64,000 nt of DNA from Bacteroidota bacterium (GCA_013298895.1 JAAFJM010000013.1:16170-80169), one strand, 5' to 3'. Counted from the first letter of the stretch, positions 1-11,787 are shown. Made by a program: numbers and translations. The notes: generated by a model not told the origin, from the sequence alone.

Positions 1-373
1 CTTCAAGCACTGAATCGTGACCTCGTTTATACTGCCTTGGGGCAATATCAGCTACAATTAGCTTTTCAACTTTATCGGTATAATCAAAAGCAAATTGCAT
101 AGCTACTTTTCCTCCCATGCTATGGCCTAAAATATTGGCTGAAGCAATGTTTTGTTGCTCCATAAATTCGGCCAAATCGTTCACCATTAGTTTAATATTA
201 TGGCTTTCGGTATGTGGCGATTTCCCATGATTACGCATATCAACCGTGTAAACACTAAAATCTTTCGAGAACTCAGTAGCCAATGTATGCCAATTATCTA
301 ACGAACCTAAAAATCCATGAATAATAATTAAGGTTTCTAGGCCTTCGCCATATTTTTTAAAATTTAAATGCAC
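1..373 (-). CDS. alpha/beta hydrolase, C-terminus cut off by window edge
   Basis: The first 124 codons of an alpha/beta-fold hydrolase are read on the minus strand and run off the left edge. An oxyanion-hole type HGFLGS lies near residues 19-24 and a nucleophile elbow GHSMGG near 83-88, with the predicted catalytic serine at about 85. The layout is that of the small cytosolic esterases of the YbfF type; the acid and histidine of the triad lie outside the window. No ATG is in frame between the upstream stop and the conserved N-terminus, so a GTG start (373..371) is chosen. Substrate cannot be inferred. It lies just downstream of the ftsE-like gene on the same strand, separated by about 100 bases with short CAAT-type repeats. 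Confidence 0.8.
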   Translation of the reverse strand, partial: MHLNFKKYGEGLETLIIIHGFLGSLDNWHTLATEFSKDFSVYTVDMRNHGKSPHTESHNIKLMVNDLAEFMEQQNIASANILGHSMGGKVAMQFAFDYTDKVEKLIVADIAPRQYKRGHDSVLE

Positions 374-470
374 TTTTTTTTGATTGAATTGCTTTATTGT
401 TAAATGGTTAGATTGTCGGATTGTTAAATTACTAATTGTCTATTGCCATTTGCTTATTGCTTATTAAACA

Positions 471-1172
471 CTAGTTTCCCATTAGTTTTTCTTCTAACAT
501 AGCCATTTCAAAAATGGTCCCTTTCTCGCATCTTATTATGCGTCCAGGATATTTGCTTATCAACCTATAATCATGAGTAGCCATCAAAATTGCTGTTCCA
601 TTTTTAGCAATTTGATGTAACAATTCCATAATCCCATTACTGGTTTCAGGGTCTAAATTTCCTGTAGGTTCATCTGCTAATATTACGGCAGGTTTATTTA
701 ATAATGCTCTAGCAATTACCAAACGTTGTTGCTCACCACCACTTAACTCGAATGGCATTTTAAAACTTTTGGTATCAAGCCCAACCATTTCTAAAACTTC
801 ATTGATGCGGCTATCCATTTCAGCTTTGTTTTTCCAATCGGTAGCTTGTAATACAAAATACAAATTTTCATAAACACTTCTATCGGTAAGTAATTGAAAA
901 TCTTGAAATACAATACCAATTTTTCTGCGCAAAAATGGAATTTGATTTGTTTTTAACTGATGTAAATTAAAATTAGCTACTCTGCCATCGCCTTGTGTTA
1001 AGTTTAAATCAGCATACAAGGTTTTTAATAAGGTTGATTTTCCGCTGCCTGTTTGACCTATTAAATATATAAATTCAGATTCGTAAATTTCTAAGTTAAC
1101 ACTTGAAAGTACTAAAGTATTTTGTTGGAAAATACTCACATTATTTAATTGAATTACCGATGATTTATTCAT
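471..1172 (-). CDS. ftsE: FtsE-like ABC transporter ATP-binding protein
   Basis: A 233-residue ABC ATPase with every motif in place: Walker A GQTGSGKST (39-47), Q-loop glutamine near 90, signature LSGGEQQR (143-150), Walker B VILADEP (163-169) and an H-loop MATHD near 199. Length and sequence fit FtsE, the cytoplasmic ATPase that works with the membrane protein FtsX to control cell-wall hydrolases at division. LolD/MacB-type ATPases are close relatives, so the symbol is tentative. No ftsX is in the window, which is common in Bacteroidota where the two genes are often apart. A 67-residue ORF lies 35 bases upstream on the same strand and probably shares the transcript. Confidence 0.82.
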   Translation of the reverse strand: MNKSSVIQLNNVSIFQQNTLVLSSVNLEIYESEFIYLIGQTGSGKSTLLKTLYADLNLTQGDGRVANFNLHQLKTNQIPFLRRKIGIVFQDFQLLTDRSVYENLYFVLQATDWKNKAEMDSRINEVLEMVGLDTKSFKMPFELSGGEQQRLVIARALLNKPAVILADEPTGNLDPETSNGIMELLHQIAKNGTAILMATHDYRLISKYPGRIIRCEKGTIFEMAMLEEKLMGN

Positions 1173-1207
1173 TATTCTGTATTGTTCTTTTTTGTAAATT
1201 TATGTAA

Positions 1208-1411
1208 CTAAAATGCAATTGGTGTTACTTGTCCAAATGGTATTTGGTCCATTAATTCTTTAATTTTTTCAATTTTATCGCCAAGTCCACATTTCTCCAA
1301 TGCCTTTTCAGGCCTATCAGTGCGGGTGTAACAAATTAGAGTAAAGTTATCATCCCTTACTTGTAAATAATCTGGAATTTTTGCAACACCTTTAATTTTA
1401 ACAATATACAT
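1208..1411 (-). CDS. small hypothetical protein upstream of ftsE
   Basis: A 67-residue protein without signal peptide or membrane segment. I do not recognise a named domain. It opens with MYIVKIKGVAKIPDYLQVRD and ends with a short helical part and IPFGQVTPIAF. It starts with ATG and is followed 35 bases later by the ftsE-like gene on the same strand, so co-transcription is likely. The sequence composition looks like real coding sequence rather than chance. No function is proposed. Confidence 0.6.
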   Translation of the reverse strand: MYIVKIKGVAKIPDYLQVRDDNFTLICYTRTDRPEKALEKCGLGDKIEKIKELMDQIPFGQVTPIAF

Positions 1412-1477
1412 AAATAATTTAATTGAGTAATTTTAAACGAAAATAATTATAATTGCGGCACAAAACTAAAAAATAAT

Positions 1478-3205
1478 ATGAGAGATATGAGACAAGTTAT
1501 TTTAGCGGCTTCATGTGTTAGCTTAATTGCTGCATGTAGCGTAAAAAACAACTTTACTAAGAACAATTACACTGTTACTCCGAATCCATTAGAATTAAAA
1601 GGCGACAGCGTTGAAATTACCATTAATGCTACCGTTCCAGCAAAATCAATCAATCCTAAAGCTGTAGTTACTTTTTCACCTTATTTAAAATGTGAAGATG
1701 GAACCATCATAAATTTAAAAAGCAAAACAATTAAAGGAACTAAGGCTAAAGGTGCTGCAGATGAAACAGTAGATACCAAAGTTGGTGGTAATGTTTCATA
1801 TACTGACAAAATAGCATACGTTCCAAGTATGAAACGTGCATCGTTAATGCCTAAATACACAGCATTAAATATTGAAGTTCCAGTTGGAATTGGTGCATTA
1901 GCAGAAGGTACCATCGTTACTCCTTTATTGTTAAATAATTCTGATTTAACAATTTTTTCTAGCGATGATTACAAAGTAGAGTTAGTTAACAAATCGGTAA
2001 ATATTTACTTTCCTTTAGATGTAGATAAATTTAACCCGAACTTCAAAGCTGGGAAAAATTTAAGCAACAAAACTCAAATTGCTGAATTACGTAAATTATT
2101 AAAAGCTGACAAAAACTTTGTAGCTCGTGGTATAGCAATTAACGCTTATGCTTCGCCTGATGGAGAGTTAGATAGAAATACTAACTTATCAAAAGGTAGA
2201 GAAGAATCTACTTTTACATTCTTCAAAAAAGAATTGAAAAAACTAGGTTTTAGTGAAGTAAATGATGAAAACTTTACACGTGGTTACAGCAGTGCTGAAG
2301 ATTGGATGGGGTTTGAAAAAGCTATTGTAAGTAGTGATTTAAAAGAGAAAAATGCAATTTTAGAAATCATAAGAAACAAAAGTATTAGTGATGAAGAAAG
2401 AGAAGGTTTAATTAAACGTAGTTTTCCAAAAGTTTGGGAAAATGCTAAGGCTAATATTTTACCTACTTTGCGCAGAGCAGAATTAGTAATTAAAGGTGCA
2501 AACCCTATGAAAACCGATGCTGAATTGATGACTTATTACGGTAAATACGATACATTAACAGCTAAAGAATTATTTCATTTAGCAGTTATTACAACTGATA
2601 ATGCTAAAAAACAAGAAGTATTAAACGCATATAACGCCAAGAATTCAACTGATTGGAGAAGTTTTAATGATTTAGCCATTGCTAATATGCAAGATAAAAA
2701 CTTTGATGCTGCTAAACAAAATTTAGATAAGGCATTGGCAGTTAGCCCAGAAAATCCAACTGTTTTAGCTAATTATGGTGTTGTTTACAAATTAACCGGT
2801 AACTATAAAGAAGCTATTAAATTTTACAACATGGCCGGAACTAAAGGTGCTGATGTTAGCTACAATTTAGGTTTATTAGCTGTTAAAAACGGAAACTATA
2901 GCGAAGCTGTATCATCATTTAACAAAAGCGGAATCAAAGATTTTAACACTGCTTTAGCTCAATTATTAAATGGAAATGCTGCTGGTTGCAAAGCAATTAT
3001 TGATGGTTTAAACCCTGATGAATTAAAATGGAATCACTATTACTTAAGAGCTGTAGCTGCTGCTCGCTCAGGTAATGCAGATGATGTAGCTGCTAACTTA
3101 ATTAAAGCTATTGGTGCTAACAGTGAAGTTCGTAACTTAGCTAAAAGCGATATGGAATTTGCTAAATTATTTAGCAATCCATTGTTCCAAGGTGCAATAA
3201 GATAA
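1478..3205 (+). CDS. OmpA-like/TPR lipoprotein
   Basis: A 575-residue lipoprotein: the signal peptide ends in LIAAC, giving a predicted lipidated cysteine near residue 20. A beta-rich N-terminal half is followed by an OmpA-C-like segment around residues 180-270 (VNIYFPLDVDKFNP, then NLSKGREES where family members bind peptidoglycan). At least two TPR units occupy about 395-480 (DLAIANMQDKNFDAAKQNLD, then NYGVVYKLTGNYKEAIKFY). It is probably a periplasm-facing outer-membrane lipoprotein acting as scaffold or peptidoglycan anchor; a specific role is not known to me. Another in-frame ATG three codons later could be the start. A strong terminator follows. Confidence 0.8.
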   Translation: MRDMRQVILAASCVSLIAACSVKNNFTKNNYTVTPNPLELKGDSVEITINATVPAKSINPKAVVTFSPYLKCEDGTIINLKSKTIKGTKAKGAADETVDTKVGGNVSYTDKIAYVPSMKRASLMPKYTALNIEVPVGIGALAEGTIVTPLLLNNSDLTIFSSDDYKVELVNKSVNIYFPLDVDKFNPNFKAGKNLSNKTQIAELRKLLKADKNFVARGIAINAYASPDGELDRNTNLSKGREESTFTFFKKELKKLGFSEVNDENFTRGYSSAEDWMGFEKAIVSSDLKEKNAILEIIRNKSISDEEREGLIKRSFPKVWENAKANILPTLRRAELVIKGANPMKTDAELMTYYGKYDTLTAKELFHLAVITTDNAKKQEVLNAYNAKNSTDWRSFNDLAIANMQDKNFDAAKQNLDKALAVSPENPTVLANYGVVYKLTGNYKEAIKFYNMAGTKGADVSYNLGLLAVKNGNYSEAVSSFNKSGIKDFNTALAQLLNGNAAGCKAIIDGLNPDELKWNHYYLRAVAAARSGNADDVAANLIKAIGANSEVRNLAKSDMEFAKLFSNPLFQGAIR

Positions 3206-3244
3206 TATTAAGTTTAAGCAAAATTTAAAGCTTACATTTTTTTA

Positions 3245-3287
3245 AAATACCCTCAAATAGTGATAAATTGTTTGAGGGTATTTTTTT
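3245..3287 (+). terminator. rho-independent terminator after the TPR lipoprotein
   Basis: Arms AAATACCCTCAAA (3245-3257) and TTTGAGGGTATTT (3271-3283) pair perfectly over 13 bases with a 13-base loop and run into a T tract. It lies 40 bases after the lipoprotein stop codon. Confidence 0.85.
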
Positions 3288-3377
3288 ATGGAAACTAATG
3301 AACTAACAAAGCTATTTTGATTTGATTAGAATGCTTTCTTTGTAAACGAAAGCCAAGTATATTTTATCCAATTCTTT

Positions 3378-4316
3378 TTAACTAATTGGGTCTAACCGCT
3401 CTCCTTCTATGTTAATTTGGCTTATTATTGTTGTAATTTTTTTAATAATATCTTCTTTTAAAACCGCTAATAATTTTTTCTTTACAAAATGCCTATGTAC
3501 CACCAAACCTACAGTTCTGTATGGAACAGGTGAAATAAAATTACCTAAATGCATTTTTTCATTGGCCGAAAAGTCAATAGTAGCCAAATGTGGGAGTAAA
3601 GTGGTGGCTTTATTTGCTTTGACAAATCGTAGCAAACTATCAATGGAACCAGCTTTGTATTCAAAATTTAACTTGGAGCCTAATTGGTTTTCATCGTAAT
3701 CGCAAAGCTGTAACACTTGGGTACGCATACAATGGCCTTCTTCCATTAAGCATATATTTTTCATTTTTATATTTTTAAAAGTAATAGGCTCATTCATCTC
3801 ATTTTCTGCATCAAAAAACAAAAATGGTTCATCATATAACTTTATTTCAATAATTTCTTTATCGTTTAATGGAACTGAAAGTATACCAATATCCAATTCC
3901 CTACTTTTTAGTTTTCTTACTATTTCGGAGGTAGTTTCTTCTCTTATCTTAATTTTTAAATTGGGGAATTTAGTAGCAAAATCTTGTAAAAATAATGGCA
4001 ATAAAAATGGCGCTATGGTAGGAATAACCGAAAGTGTTAAGCTGCCAGTAACTTCACCCTTTACTTCGTTGGTTAATTCTTTTAGTTGGTCAATATTGTT
4101 TACTATTATGGTTAACTGTTCTAAAATTATTTTGCCTTCGTTCGTAAGTTGAACAGGCTTTTTTTTTCTATCAAAAATTTTAAAACCTATTTCATCCTCA
4201 AACTTCGAAATCATGGTGCTTAAGGTAGATTGTGTTATGAAGCATTTTTCGGCAGCAATCTCAAAATGCTTGTGTTCAGCAACTGCTAAGATGTATTGAA
4301 ACTGTTGTATGTTCAT
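3378..4316 (-). CDS. oxyR: OxyR-type LysR family transcriptional regulator
   Basis: A 312-residue LysR-type regulator: N-terminal winged helix (about 1-60, with QSTLSTMISKFEDEIG as recognition region) and a C-terminal LysR substrate-binding domain. The segment EEGHCMRTQVLQLC holds two cysteines at 196 and 205, nine residues apart, matching the peroxide-sensing pair Cys199/Cys208 of E. coli OxyR. That makes a peroxide-responsive OxyR the best call. It is divergent from katG with only 95 bases between the start codons, the classical arrangement for a regulator and its catalase target. In the reduced form it would repress or be silent, and when oxidised would activate katG. Confidence 0.9.
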   Translation of the reverse strand: MNIQQFQYILAVAEHKHFEIAAEKCFITQSTLSTMISKFEDEIGFKIFDRKKKPVQLTNEGKIILEQLTIIVNNIDQLKELTNEVKGEVTGSLTLSVIPTIAPFLLPLFLQDFATKFPNLKIKIREETTSEIVRKLKSRELDIGILSVPLNDKEIIEIKLYDEPFLFFDAENEMNEPITFKNIKMKNICLMEEGHCMRTQVLQLCDYDENQLGSKLNFEYKAGSIDSLLRFVKANKATTLLPHLATIDFSANEKMHLGNFISPVPYRTVGLVVHRHFVKKKLLAVLKEDIIKKITTIISQINIEGERLDPIS

Positions 4317-4372
4317 CTATACTATGAATGTTATTATTGAAAATATCGTTTTTATCAAACAAATGTATAGGT

Positions 4373-4380
4373 TATGTTTG
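4373..4380 (+). promoter_or_regulatory. predicted -7 element of katG
   Basis: TATGTTTG matches the Bacteroidota -7 consensus TAnnTTTG, 31 bases before the katG ATG. There is no clear -33 TTG at the usual spacing, as expected for an activator-dependent promoter. The 95-base oxyR/katG gap must also hold the OxyR site and the oxyR promoter. Confidence 0.5.
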
Positions 4381-4408
4381 TATTATAAAAGAAAAATAAA
4401 CTAGATAG

Positions 4409-6688
<2,280 letters not shown>

Positions 6689-6694
6689 TCGAAT

Positions 6695-6732
6695 AAAAAA
6701 AAAGCCTGAATTATTAAATTCAGGCTTTTTTT
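6695..6732. terminator. bidirectional terminator between katG and pdhB
   Basis: An A-run, arm AAGCCTGAATT, a short loop and arm AATTCAGGCTT followed by a T-run. It is symmetric, so it can stop transcripts from both convergent genes (katG on plus, pdhB on minus). Confidence 0.85.
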
Positions 6733-6752
6733 ATTTATTATAATATTCTTGA

Positions 6753-7730
6753 TTATTTGTACATCACACTTTTAACAGCATCCATCACTTGTTTTACACT
6801 AGGTAAAAATGCTTCAACAAAAGTTGGAGCATATCCAAGAGGAGTATCAGCTGTGTTTACTCTAATTATTGGAGCATCTAAATAATCGAAAGCACGTTTT
6901 TGAACCATATAAGTTATTTCTGTACTGATATTGGCTAAAGGCCAAGCTTCTTCTAATATAACTAAGCGGTTAGTTTTTTTAACTGATTCAATAACAGTAT
7001 CGTAATCAATAGGGCGCACAGTACGCAAATCAATTATTTCTACATTTACACCTTCTTTTGCCAATTCTTCAGCAGCAGCATAAGCTACTTTTATAATTTT
7101 ACCAAACGAAACAATGGTAACATCAGTTCCCTCGCGTTTTACAACCGCTTTTCCAATTGGAATTAAATATTCCTCCTCAGGTACTTCACCTTTATCGCCA
7201 TACATTTGCTCACTTTCCATAAAAATAACAGGATCGTTATCTCTAATAGCAGTTTTAAGTAAACCTTTTGCATCGTATGGATTAGATGGTACCACCACTT
7301 TTAAACCAGGGCAGTTTGCATACCAATTTTCAAAAGCTTGGCTATGTTGTGCTCCTAATTGGCCTGCACTTGCAGTTGGACCTCTAAATACCATAGGCAT
7401 ATTAAACTGACCACCACTCATTTGATACATTTTAGCAGCTGAATTAATTACTTGGTCGATAGCAACTAACGAGAAGTTGAAAGTCATAAATTCAACAATT
7501 GGACGCAAACCATTCATGGCAGCACCAACAGCAATACCTGCAAAACCAAGTTCCGCAATTGGGGTATCTATGATGCGTTTTTCGCCAAACTCATCAAGCA
7601 TACCTTGACTAACTTTGTAAGCACCATTGTATTCGGCCACTTCCTCGCCCATTAAAAATATATCTTTATCTCTGCGCATTTCCTCGTTCATTGCTTCGCG
7701 AAGCGCTTCTCTAAATTGAATTACTCTCAT
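6753..7730 (-). CDS. pdhB: pyruvate dehydrogenase E1 component, beta subunit
   Basis: A 325-residue E1 beta subunit of a 2-oxo acid dehydrogenase complex, which forms with E1 alpha the thiamine-diphosphate enzyme that decarboxylates pyruvate. Typical family segments are FREALREAMNEEMRRD at the N-terminus, DTPIAELGFAGIAVGAAMNG (about 55-75), GAQHSQAFENWYANCPGLKV and VEIIDLRTVRPIDYDTV in the C-terminal transketolase domain. Length is normal. The alpha subunit and E2/E3 are not in the window, so the subunits are encoded separately. A branched-chain 2-oxo acid specificity cannot be fully excluded. Confidence 0.92.
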   Translation of the reverse strand: MRVIQFREALREAMNEEMRRDKDIFLMGEEVAEYNGAYKVSQGMLDEFGEKRIIDTPIAELGFAGIAVGAAMNGLRPIVEFMTFNFSLVAIDQVINSAAKMYQMSGGQFNMPMVFRGPTASAGQLGAQHSQAFENWYANCPGLKVVVPSNPYDAKGLLKTAIRDNDPVIFMESEQMYGDKGEVPEEEYLIPIGKAVVKREGTDVTIVSFGKIIKVAYAAAEELAKEGVNVEIIDLRTVRPIDYDTVIESVKKTNRLVILEEAWPLANISTEITYMVQKRAFDYLDAPIIRVNTADTPLGYAPTFVEAFLPSVKQVMDAVKSVMYK

Positions 7731-7982
7731 GTATGTTTTTTAAAAAGTGTTGCAAAAATAATCGGATTACAATGCTTTCAAATAGTTGTTTGAAAGTTTT
7801 TTTTAATAAGTACAAAATAATCCAATTCTAAACCTAAATCTCTGAAAAATAAACCAATTGTTTTGCGTTTATTGTCTCAAAAGTTGTAATCTTTAGTGCG
7901 CAAACTACTAAAAAATGTGTAAAAATTAAGAAAATAAATGAAAGCATGGATGTTTATTTGTAACATAATTTAATTATTAGTT

Positions 7983-8483
7983 GTGGGAAAAATATTTTCA
8001 GTTTTTGTGTTCATTTCATTGGTCTTTGCATGTCAATCGCCTAAAGAAAAATTGTTAAATCAAATAACCGAATTAGAGAATAGCGATAGCGCTTTTAGCA
8101 TTGGTCAAATAACAGATTTATATTGGTCTTACGCATCGTTTGTAGATAAATATCCTGACGATGACCATGCCCCTGAGTTTTTATTTAAGGCTGCACAACG
8201 AAGTAATATTTTAAATAAAGCTAGTGAGGGAATTGGATTTTTTGAAAAACTAATTACCAATTATCCAAACTCAAAATTTTGTGAACAGGCATTGTTTTCA
8301 ATAGCTTTTAGCTATGAAAATAACTTGAATGATTTTGTAAATGCACGAAAATTCTACGACCAATTTTTACAAAAATATCCTAATAGTGAATTGGCTGAAG
8401 ATGCAAAACTTTCAATTGAAAATTTAGGCAAATCTGATGAAGAGTTTTTAGAATCTATTAATAAAGACAGTGTAATTAATTAA
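7983..8483 (+). CDS. BamD/YbgF-like TPR lipoprotein
   Basis: A 166-residue lipoprotein with signal peptide ending in LVFAC. The rest is helical with repeats of the outer-membrane assembly type: FVDKYPDDDHAPEFLFKAA, then LITNYPNSKFCEQALFSIA, then FLQKYPNSELAEDAKLSIE, each carrying the YPxS/D...A..L pattern seen in BamD and YbgF. It may act at the outer membrane, but it is shorter than full BamD, so that name is not assigned. The start is a GTG (7983); no in-frame ATG fits the signal peptide. Its stop overlaps the convergent glycosyltransferase gene by four bases. Confidence 0.75.
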   Translation: MGKIFSVFVFISLVFACQSPKEKLLNQITELENSDSAFSIGQITDLYWSYASFVDKYPDDDHAPEFLFKAAQRSNILNKASEGIGFFEKLITNYPNSKFCEQALFSIAFSYENNLNDFVNARKFYDQFLQKYPNSELAEDAKLSIENLGKSDEEFLESINKDSVIN

Positions 8484-10441
8484 TTACCCCAACTTCTTAG
8501 AGAACGAATCAATATTAAAAAGTCTTTTTCAACCGAATAATCTTTGGCGTATAAAAAGTTTAATTTTTGAATTGTAATTGGATTATAGCTTTTGCCTGTA
8601 AGGTTATCAATTGGATTTAAAACTCCTTGACGTAAAATTGGCAATAGTTTAATATTATCGGCTTTGGCATAACCAACCCAAGTTTTTTCGCCTAAAAGTA
8701 CCTCAACCCAATTTTTGAAAAATTGTGTTTTATTTTTAATTATTAAACTTACAAAGGGAATAAATGGTAGAATAAAAATGGCAAAAAATACATCAAACAA
8801 TCTTTTCTTTTGTTGCTCCCAAGCCTTGCTTAATGATAAGTTCAACTCAATGGTATAAAAATCGCCAGGTGTGTTTCTATTATTACTTCCAATTATAAAT
8901 AAACTTTCTTCAGGTACAATTTTAAACAATAATTCTTGTTGTTTCATACGTCCCATCCATTCAATAATTTGCGATGCGGCTAAATCTTTAGAGCAAAAAA
9001 TTATTTCTTCAATTTTCAGTACATCTACTATTTCGCTCAATTGGTTTACATTACCTAAATATTGGTTATCAGTTACGCTTTTATCGTCAATAGCAATAAA
9101 ACCAAAATAATCGGCTTTAGCTTTTGACTTTATCAATAAATCTTGCACTCGATTTACTTCATTGTAATTACCTACTATGGCAGTGCGCAAGCGGTTACTG
9201 AAGCTAAAACTTAACTTGCCATTTTTTAACCAAAACAATAAAAACCTATCAAAATAGGCCATCACAATGGTGCTTAAAGTTCCTAAAACTATAATGGCGC
9301 GACTAAAACGATAGGAATCGTTTAGGAACGCATAAAAAACTGCTATGGCTAACGAACCAGCTAAAATACCTTTGGTAACACTTAAAAATGTTTTGCGTTT
9401 ATTGTAAGCGCCTGCAAGGTAAAGGCCTGCCATCCAAAGTGCACCATATATGCAACTATTGGCTAAAACCACGTTATTGCTATAAGCCGAATCGGTATCG
9501 TATTTAAAAATGGAGTAACCTTTGCTTATAAAAAGCATACTTACCAATATCAATAAAAAATCAATTATGGGTAAATAAACTGCATTTAAAAAGCGTAAAA
9601 CTATAGCTGCTGTAGCTCTTAAGTAAATGGCAAAATTAATCAGTAAGCCAAATGTGCGAGCATGTTTTTGCGAATAATGTTTTTGTGCAAAAATTATCAT
9701 AGCACGATAAAACGTAAAAACAAAGTTTACACTTGTTTTTTTAGTACTCTCACCTTTGTAATGTATAATGGTTGTATCGTGAAAATAGTAGTTGAAATAG
9801 CCAGCTTTGGTTACTCGATAGCTTAAATCTATGTCTTCGCCATACATAAAATATTCTTCATCGAGCATACCAATTTTTTCGATAACTGTTTTACGTAGCA
9901 TCATAAAAGCACCTGCCAAAACATCCACTTTATGAGTTTCGTTTTTATCTAAAAATCCGAGGTGGTATTTGCCAAATCGTTTTGATTTTGGAAAAAGAGC
10001 AGCTAAGCCAAAAATTTTGTAAAAAGCTACATCAGGAGTAGGTAAACCACGTTTACTTTCGGGTAAAAATTTACCTGAACCATCAATCATTTTTACACCA
10101 ACAGCGCCAGCATCGGGCATTTGGTTCATGAACGAAACTACTTTGTTAAAGCATGCTTCTTCTACTACAGTATCGGGGTTTAATAGTAAAATGTATTCGC
10201 CTTTGGCTATTTTTATAGCTTGGTTATTGGCTTTGCTAAATCCTACATTTTCTTTGTTTTCAATTAAAATTACATCGTTGGCAAACTTGTGTTTTACCAT
10301 CTCGCAGCTACCATCTACAGAGTTGTTATCTACTACTATAATTTCTGCACTCATTCCATTACAAGCCTTTCTAACCGAGTAAAGGGCTTGCTCTAAAAAA
10401 TATTTTACATTATAGTTTACTATTACAACTGAAAGTTTCAA
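8480..10441 (-). CDS. GT2 glycosyltransferase fused to a degenerate phosphoglycosyltransferase
   Basis: A 653-residue fusion. Residues 1-250 are a WbbL/rhamnosyltransferase-like GT2 domain (SVVIVNYNV; DNNSVDGS; NVGFSKANNQAI; LLNPDT as DxD-type site; GEDIDLSYR). About 270-410 hold several membrane spans including LAGAYNKRK, as in the N-terminal part of WcaJ-type enzymes. About 415-530 look like the Rossmann-type domain of that family. The final 110 residues start like a polyprenyl phosphate sugar transferase (KKRLFDVFFAIF) but go straight to LLGEKTWVGYAK; the central stretch with the catalytic Asp-Glu (DELPQ type) is missing. So the GT2 part is probably active and the transferase part structural. 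The start is TTG (10441); no ATG fits the conserved N-terminus. Confidence 0.82.
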   Translation of the reverse strand: MKLSVVIVNYNVKYFLEQALYSVRKACNGMSAEIIVVDNNSVDGSCEMVKHKFANDVILIENKENVGFSKANNQAIKIAKGEYILLLNPDTVVEEACFNKVVSFMNQMPDAGAVGVKMIDGSGKFLPESKRGLPTPDVAFYKIFGLAALFPKSKRFGKYHLGFLDKNETHKVDVLAGAFMMLRKTVIEKIGMLDEEYFMYGEDIDLSYRVTKAGYFNYYFHDTTIIHYKGESTKKTSVNFVFTFYRAMIIFAQKHYSQKHARTFGLLINFAIYLRATAAIVLRFLNAVYLPIIDFLLILVSMLFISKGYSIFKYDTDSAYSNNVVLANSCIYGALWMAGLYLAGAYNKRKTFLSVTKGILAGSLAIAVFYAFLNDSYRFSRAIIVLGTLSTIVMAYFDRFLLFWLKNGKLSFSFSNRLRTAIVGNYNEVNRVQDLLIKSKAKADYFGFIAIDDKSVTDNQYLGNVNQLSEIVDVLKIEEIIFCSKDLAASQIIEWMGRMKQQELLFKIVPEESLFIIGSNNRNTPGDFYTIELNLSLSKAWEQQKKRLFDVFFAIFILPFIPFVSLIIKNKTQFFKNWVEVLLGEKTWVGYAKADNIKLLPILRQGVLNPIDNLTGKSYNPITIQKLNFLYAKDYSVEKDFLILIRSLRSWGN

Positions 10442-10701
10442 ATGGGCAATGAATTAAAGTTAACAAATATATAGGTTTGAAGAATTGTTTTAGTTTTTTT
10501 TTGCCATTATAAATAAGTTTACAATTTTAAATTCAACGTTATGAATTTCAGTTTTAGTATTAAGTGATTGTTATATTATTTATTATCAGCGTCATAGTTA
10601 TTTTTCGAAATAATTAAAGCCCAAATAAGCTCAACGAATTTTTGTAAAAAATAAGTTTAAGAGGAATTAACAATTATAATTATTTTATTTGAAGCATTAT
10701 T

Positions 10702-11787
10702 ATGAAAGTATTTAACAAAATAGTTTTGTTTTTAAATTGGGCGCTAATATTACTTTTATTAGGTGCATATTTAGCAGCTTTTATTAGTCCTGTTCAATTG
10801 TGGTTTGTGGCATTCTTAGGATTGGCATTTCCTATCATTTTTATTGCCAATTCATTTTTTGTGCTGTATTGGTTAATAAATTTGAATTGGAATATTATTT
10901 ATTCATTGGTAGCCTTAATTATTGGAATTAATGTTAGCCAACGTTTTATACAATTTGGCACAAAAAAAGAAAATGTCATTGATAACTATATCAATATTGT
11001 TGACTTTAATACACATGCTTTTGATGCTTTTGAAGACAAAGATTATGTACCGGAATTATTTTTCGAAACATTAAATGATATTAAACCAGATGTAATGTGT
11101 TTTCAAGAATTTGTGTCGTACGATACCAAAAAAGACAAAGCCATGTTTAAACAATTAGTCACTGAATACAAAGATTTTTATACGCATAATATGCAAGCTA
11201 ATGAAGATAAAATTACAGGCTATAGCATTAGTATTTTAAGTAGGTATCCTATTGTAAATTCAGGTTTTGTGGAGCGAGTGAACTCGAATGGAAATGCCAC
11301 TATTTTTGCCGATATAAAATATAAAAACGATACCATCAGGATTATCAATACTCATTTAAAATCAATTGCTTTTGATAAAAAAGATTTTCAAACTGTGGCC
11401 GAAATTGAGACAGATAAAAACGAAAAAGAAGTTGGTTTGCTCGATATAAAAAGTATTGCAGGAAAGTTAAAACGTGCCTTTATCAATCGGTCGAAACAAG
11501 CAGAGGCCATTCAGAAATTTATTGAAAAAAGTAAGCATAAAATTATATTAACTGGCGATTTTAACGACTCACCGGCTAGTTACGCTTATAACATTATTAA
11601 GGGTGATATGAAGGATGCTTTTATTGAAAGTGGTTCAGGTTTTAGCTCTACTTATACAGGTAAAATGCCGTCTTTCAGAATTGATTACATTTTGGCCGAT
11701 AAAGGTTTTGAAATAGTAAATTATAAACCTTACCAATTAAACTTTAGCGATCATAAAATGCTAAGTGCTACCGTAAAAATCAAGTAG
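10702..11787 (+). CDS. membrane-anchored endonuclease/exonuclease/phosphatase family protein
   Basis: 361 residues: two or three N-terminal membrane spans (about 1-80), then an EEP (DNase I-like) catalytic domain. Active-site motifs are all visible: VDFNTHAF, the metal-binding glutamate in CFQEF, NTHLKS, TGDFNDSPAS, IDYILADKG and the terminal SDHKML. Such proteins may be nucleases or phosphodiesterases/phosphatases acting at the membrane; substrate cannot be told from sequence. It is followed 33 bases later by the RNase Z gene on the same strand, so the two may be co-transcribed. Confidence 0.85.
   Translation: MKVFNKIVLFLNWALILLLLGAYLAAFISPVQLWFVAFLGLAFPIIFIANSFFVLYWLINLNWNIIYSLVALIIGINVSQRFIQFGTKKENVIDNYINIVDFNTHAFDAFEDKDYVPELFFETLNDIKPDVMCFQEFVSYDTKKDKAMFKQLVTEYKDFYTHNMQANEDKITGYSISILSRYPIVNSGFVERVNSNGNATIFADIKYKNDTIRIINTHLKSIAFDKKDFQTVAEIETDKNEKEVGLLDIKSIAGKLKRAFINRSKQAEAIQKFIEKSKHKIILTGDFNDSPASYAYNIIKGDMKDAFIESGSGFSSTYTGKMPSFRIDYILADKGFEIVNYKPYQLNFSDHKMLSATVKIK

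Noticed and set aside
3409..4152. Plus-strand ORFs inside oxyR
   Set aside because: They are antisense shadows of the OxyR gene, which is supported by full domain and motif content.
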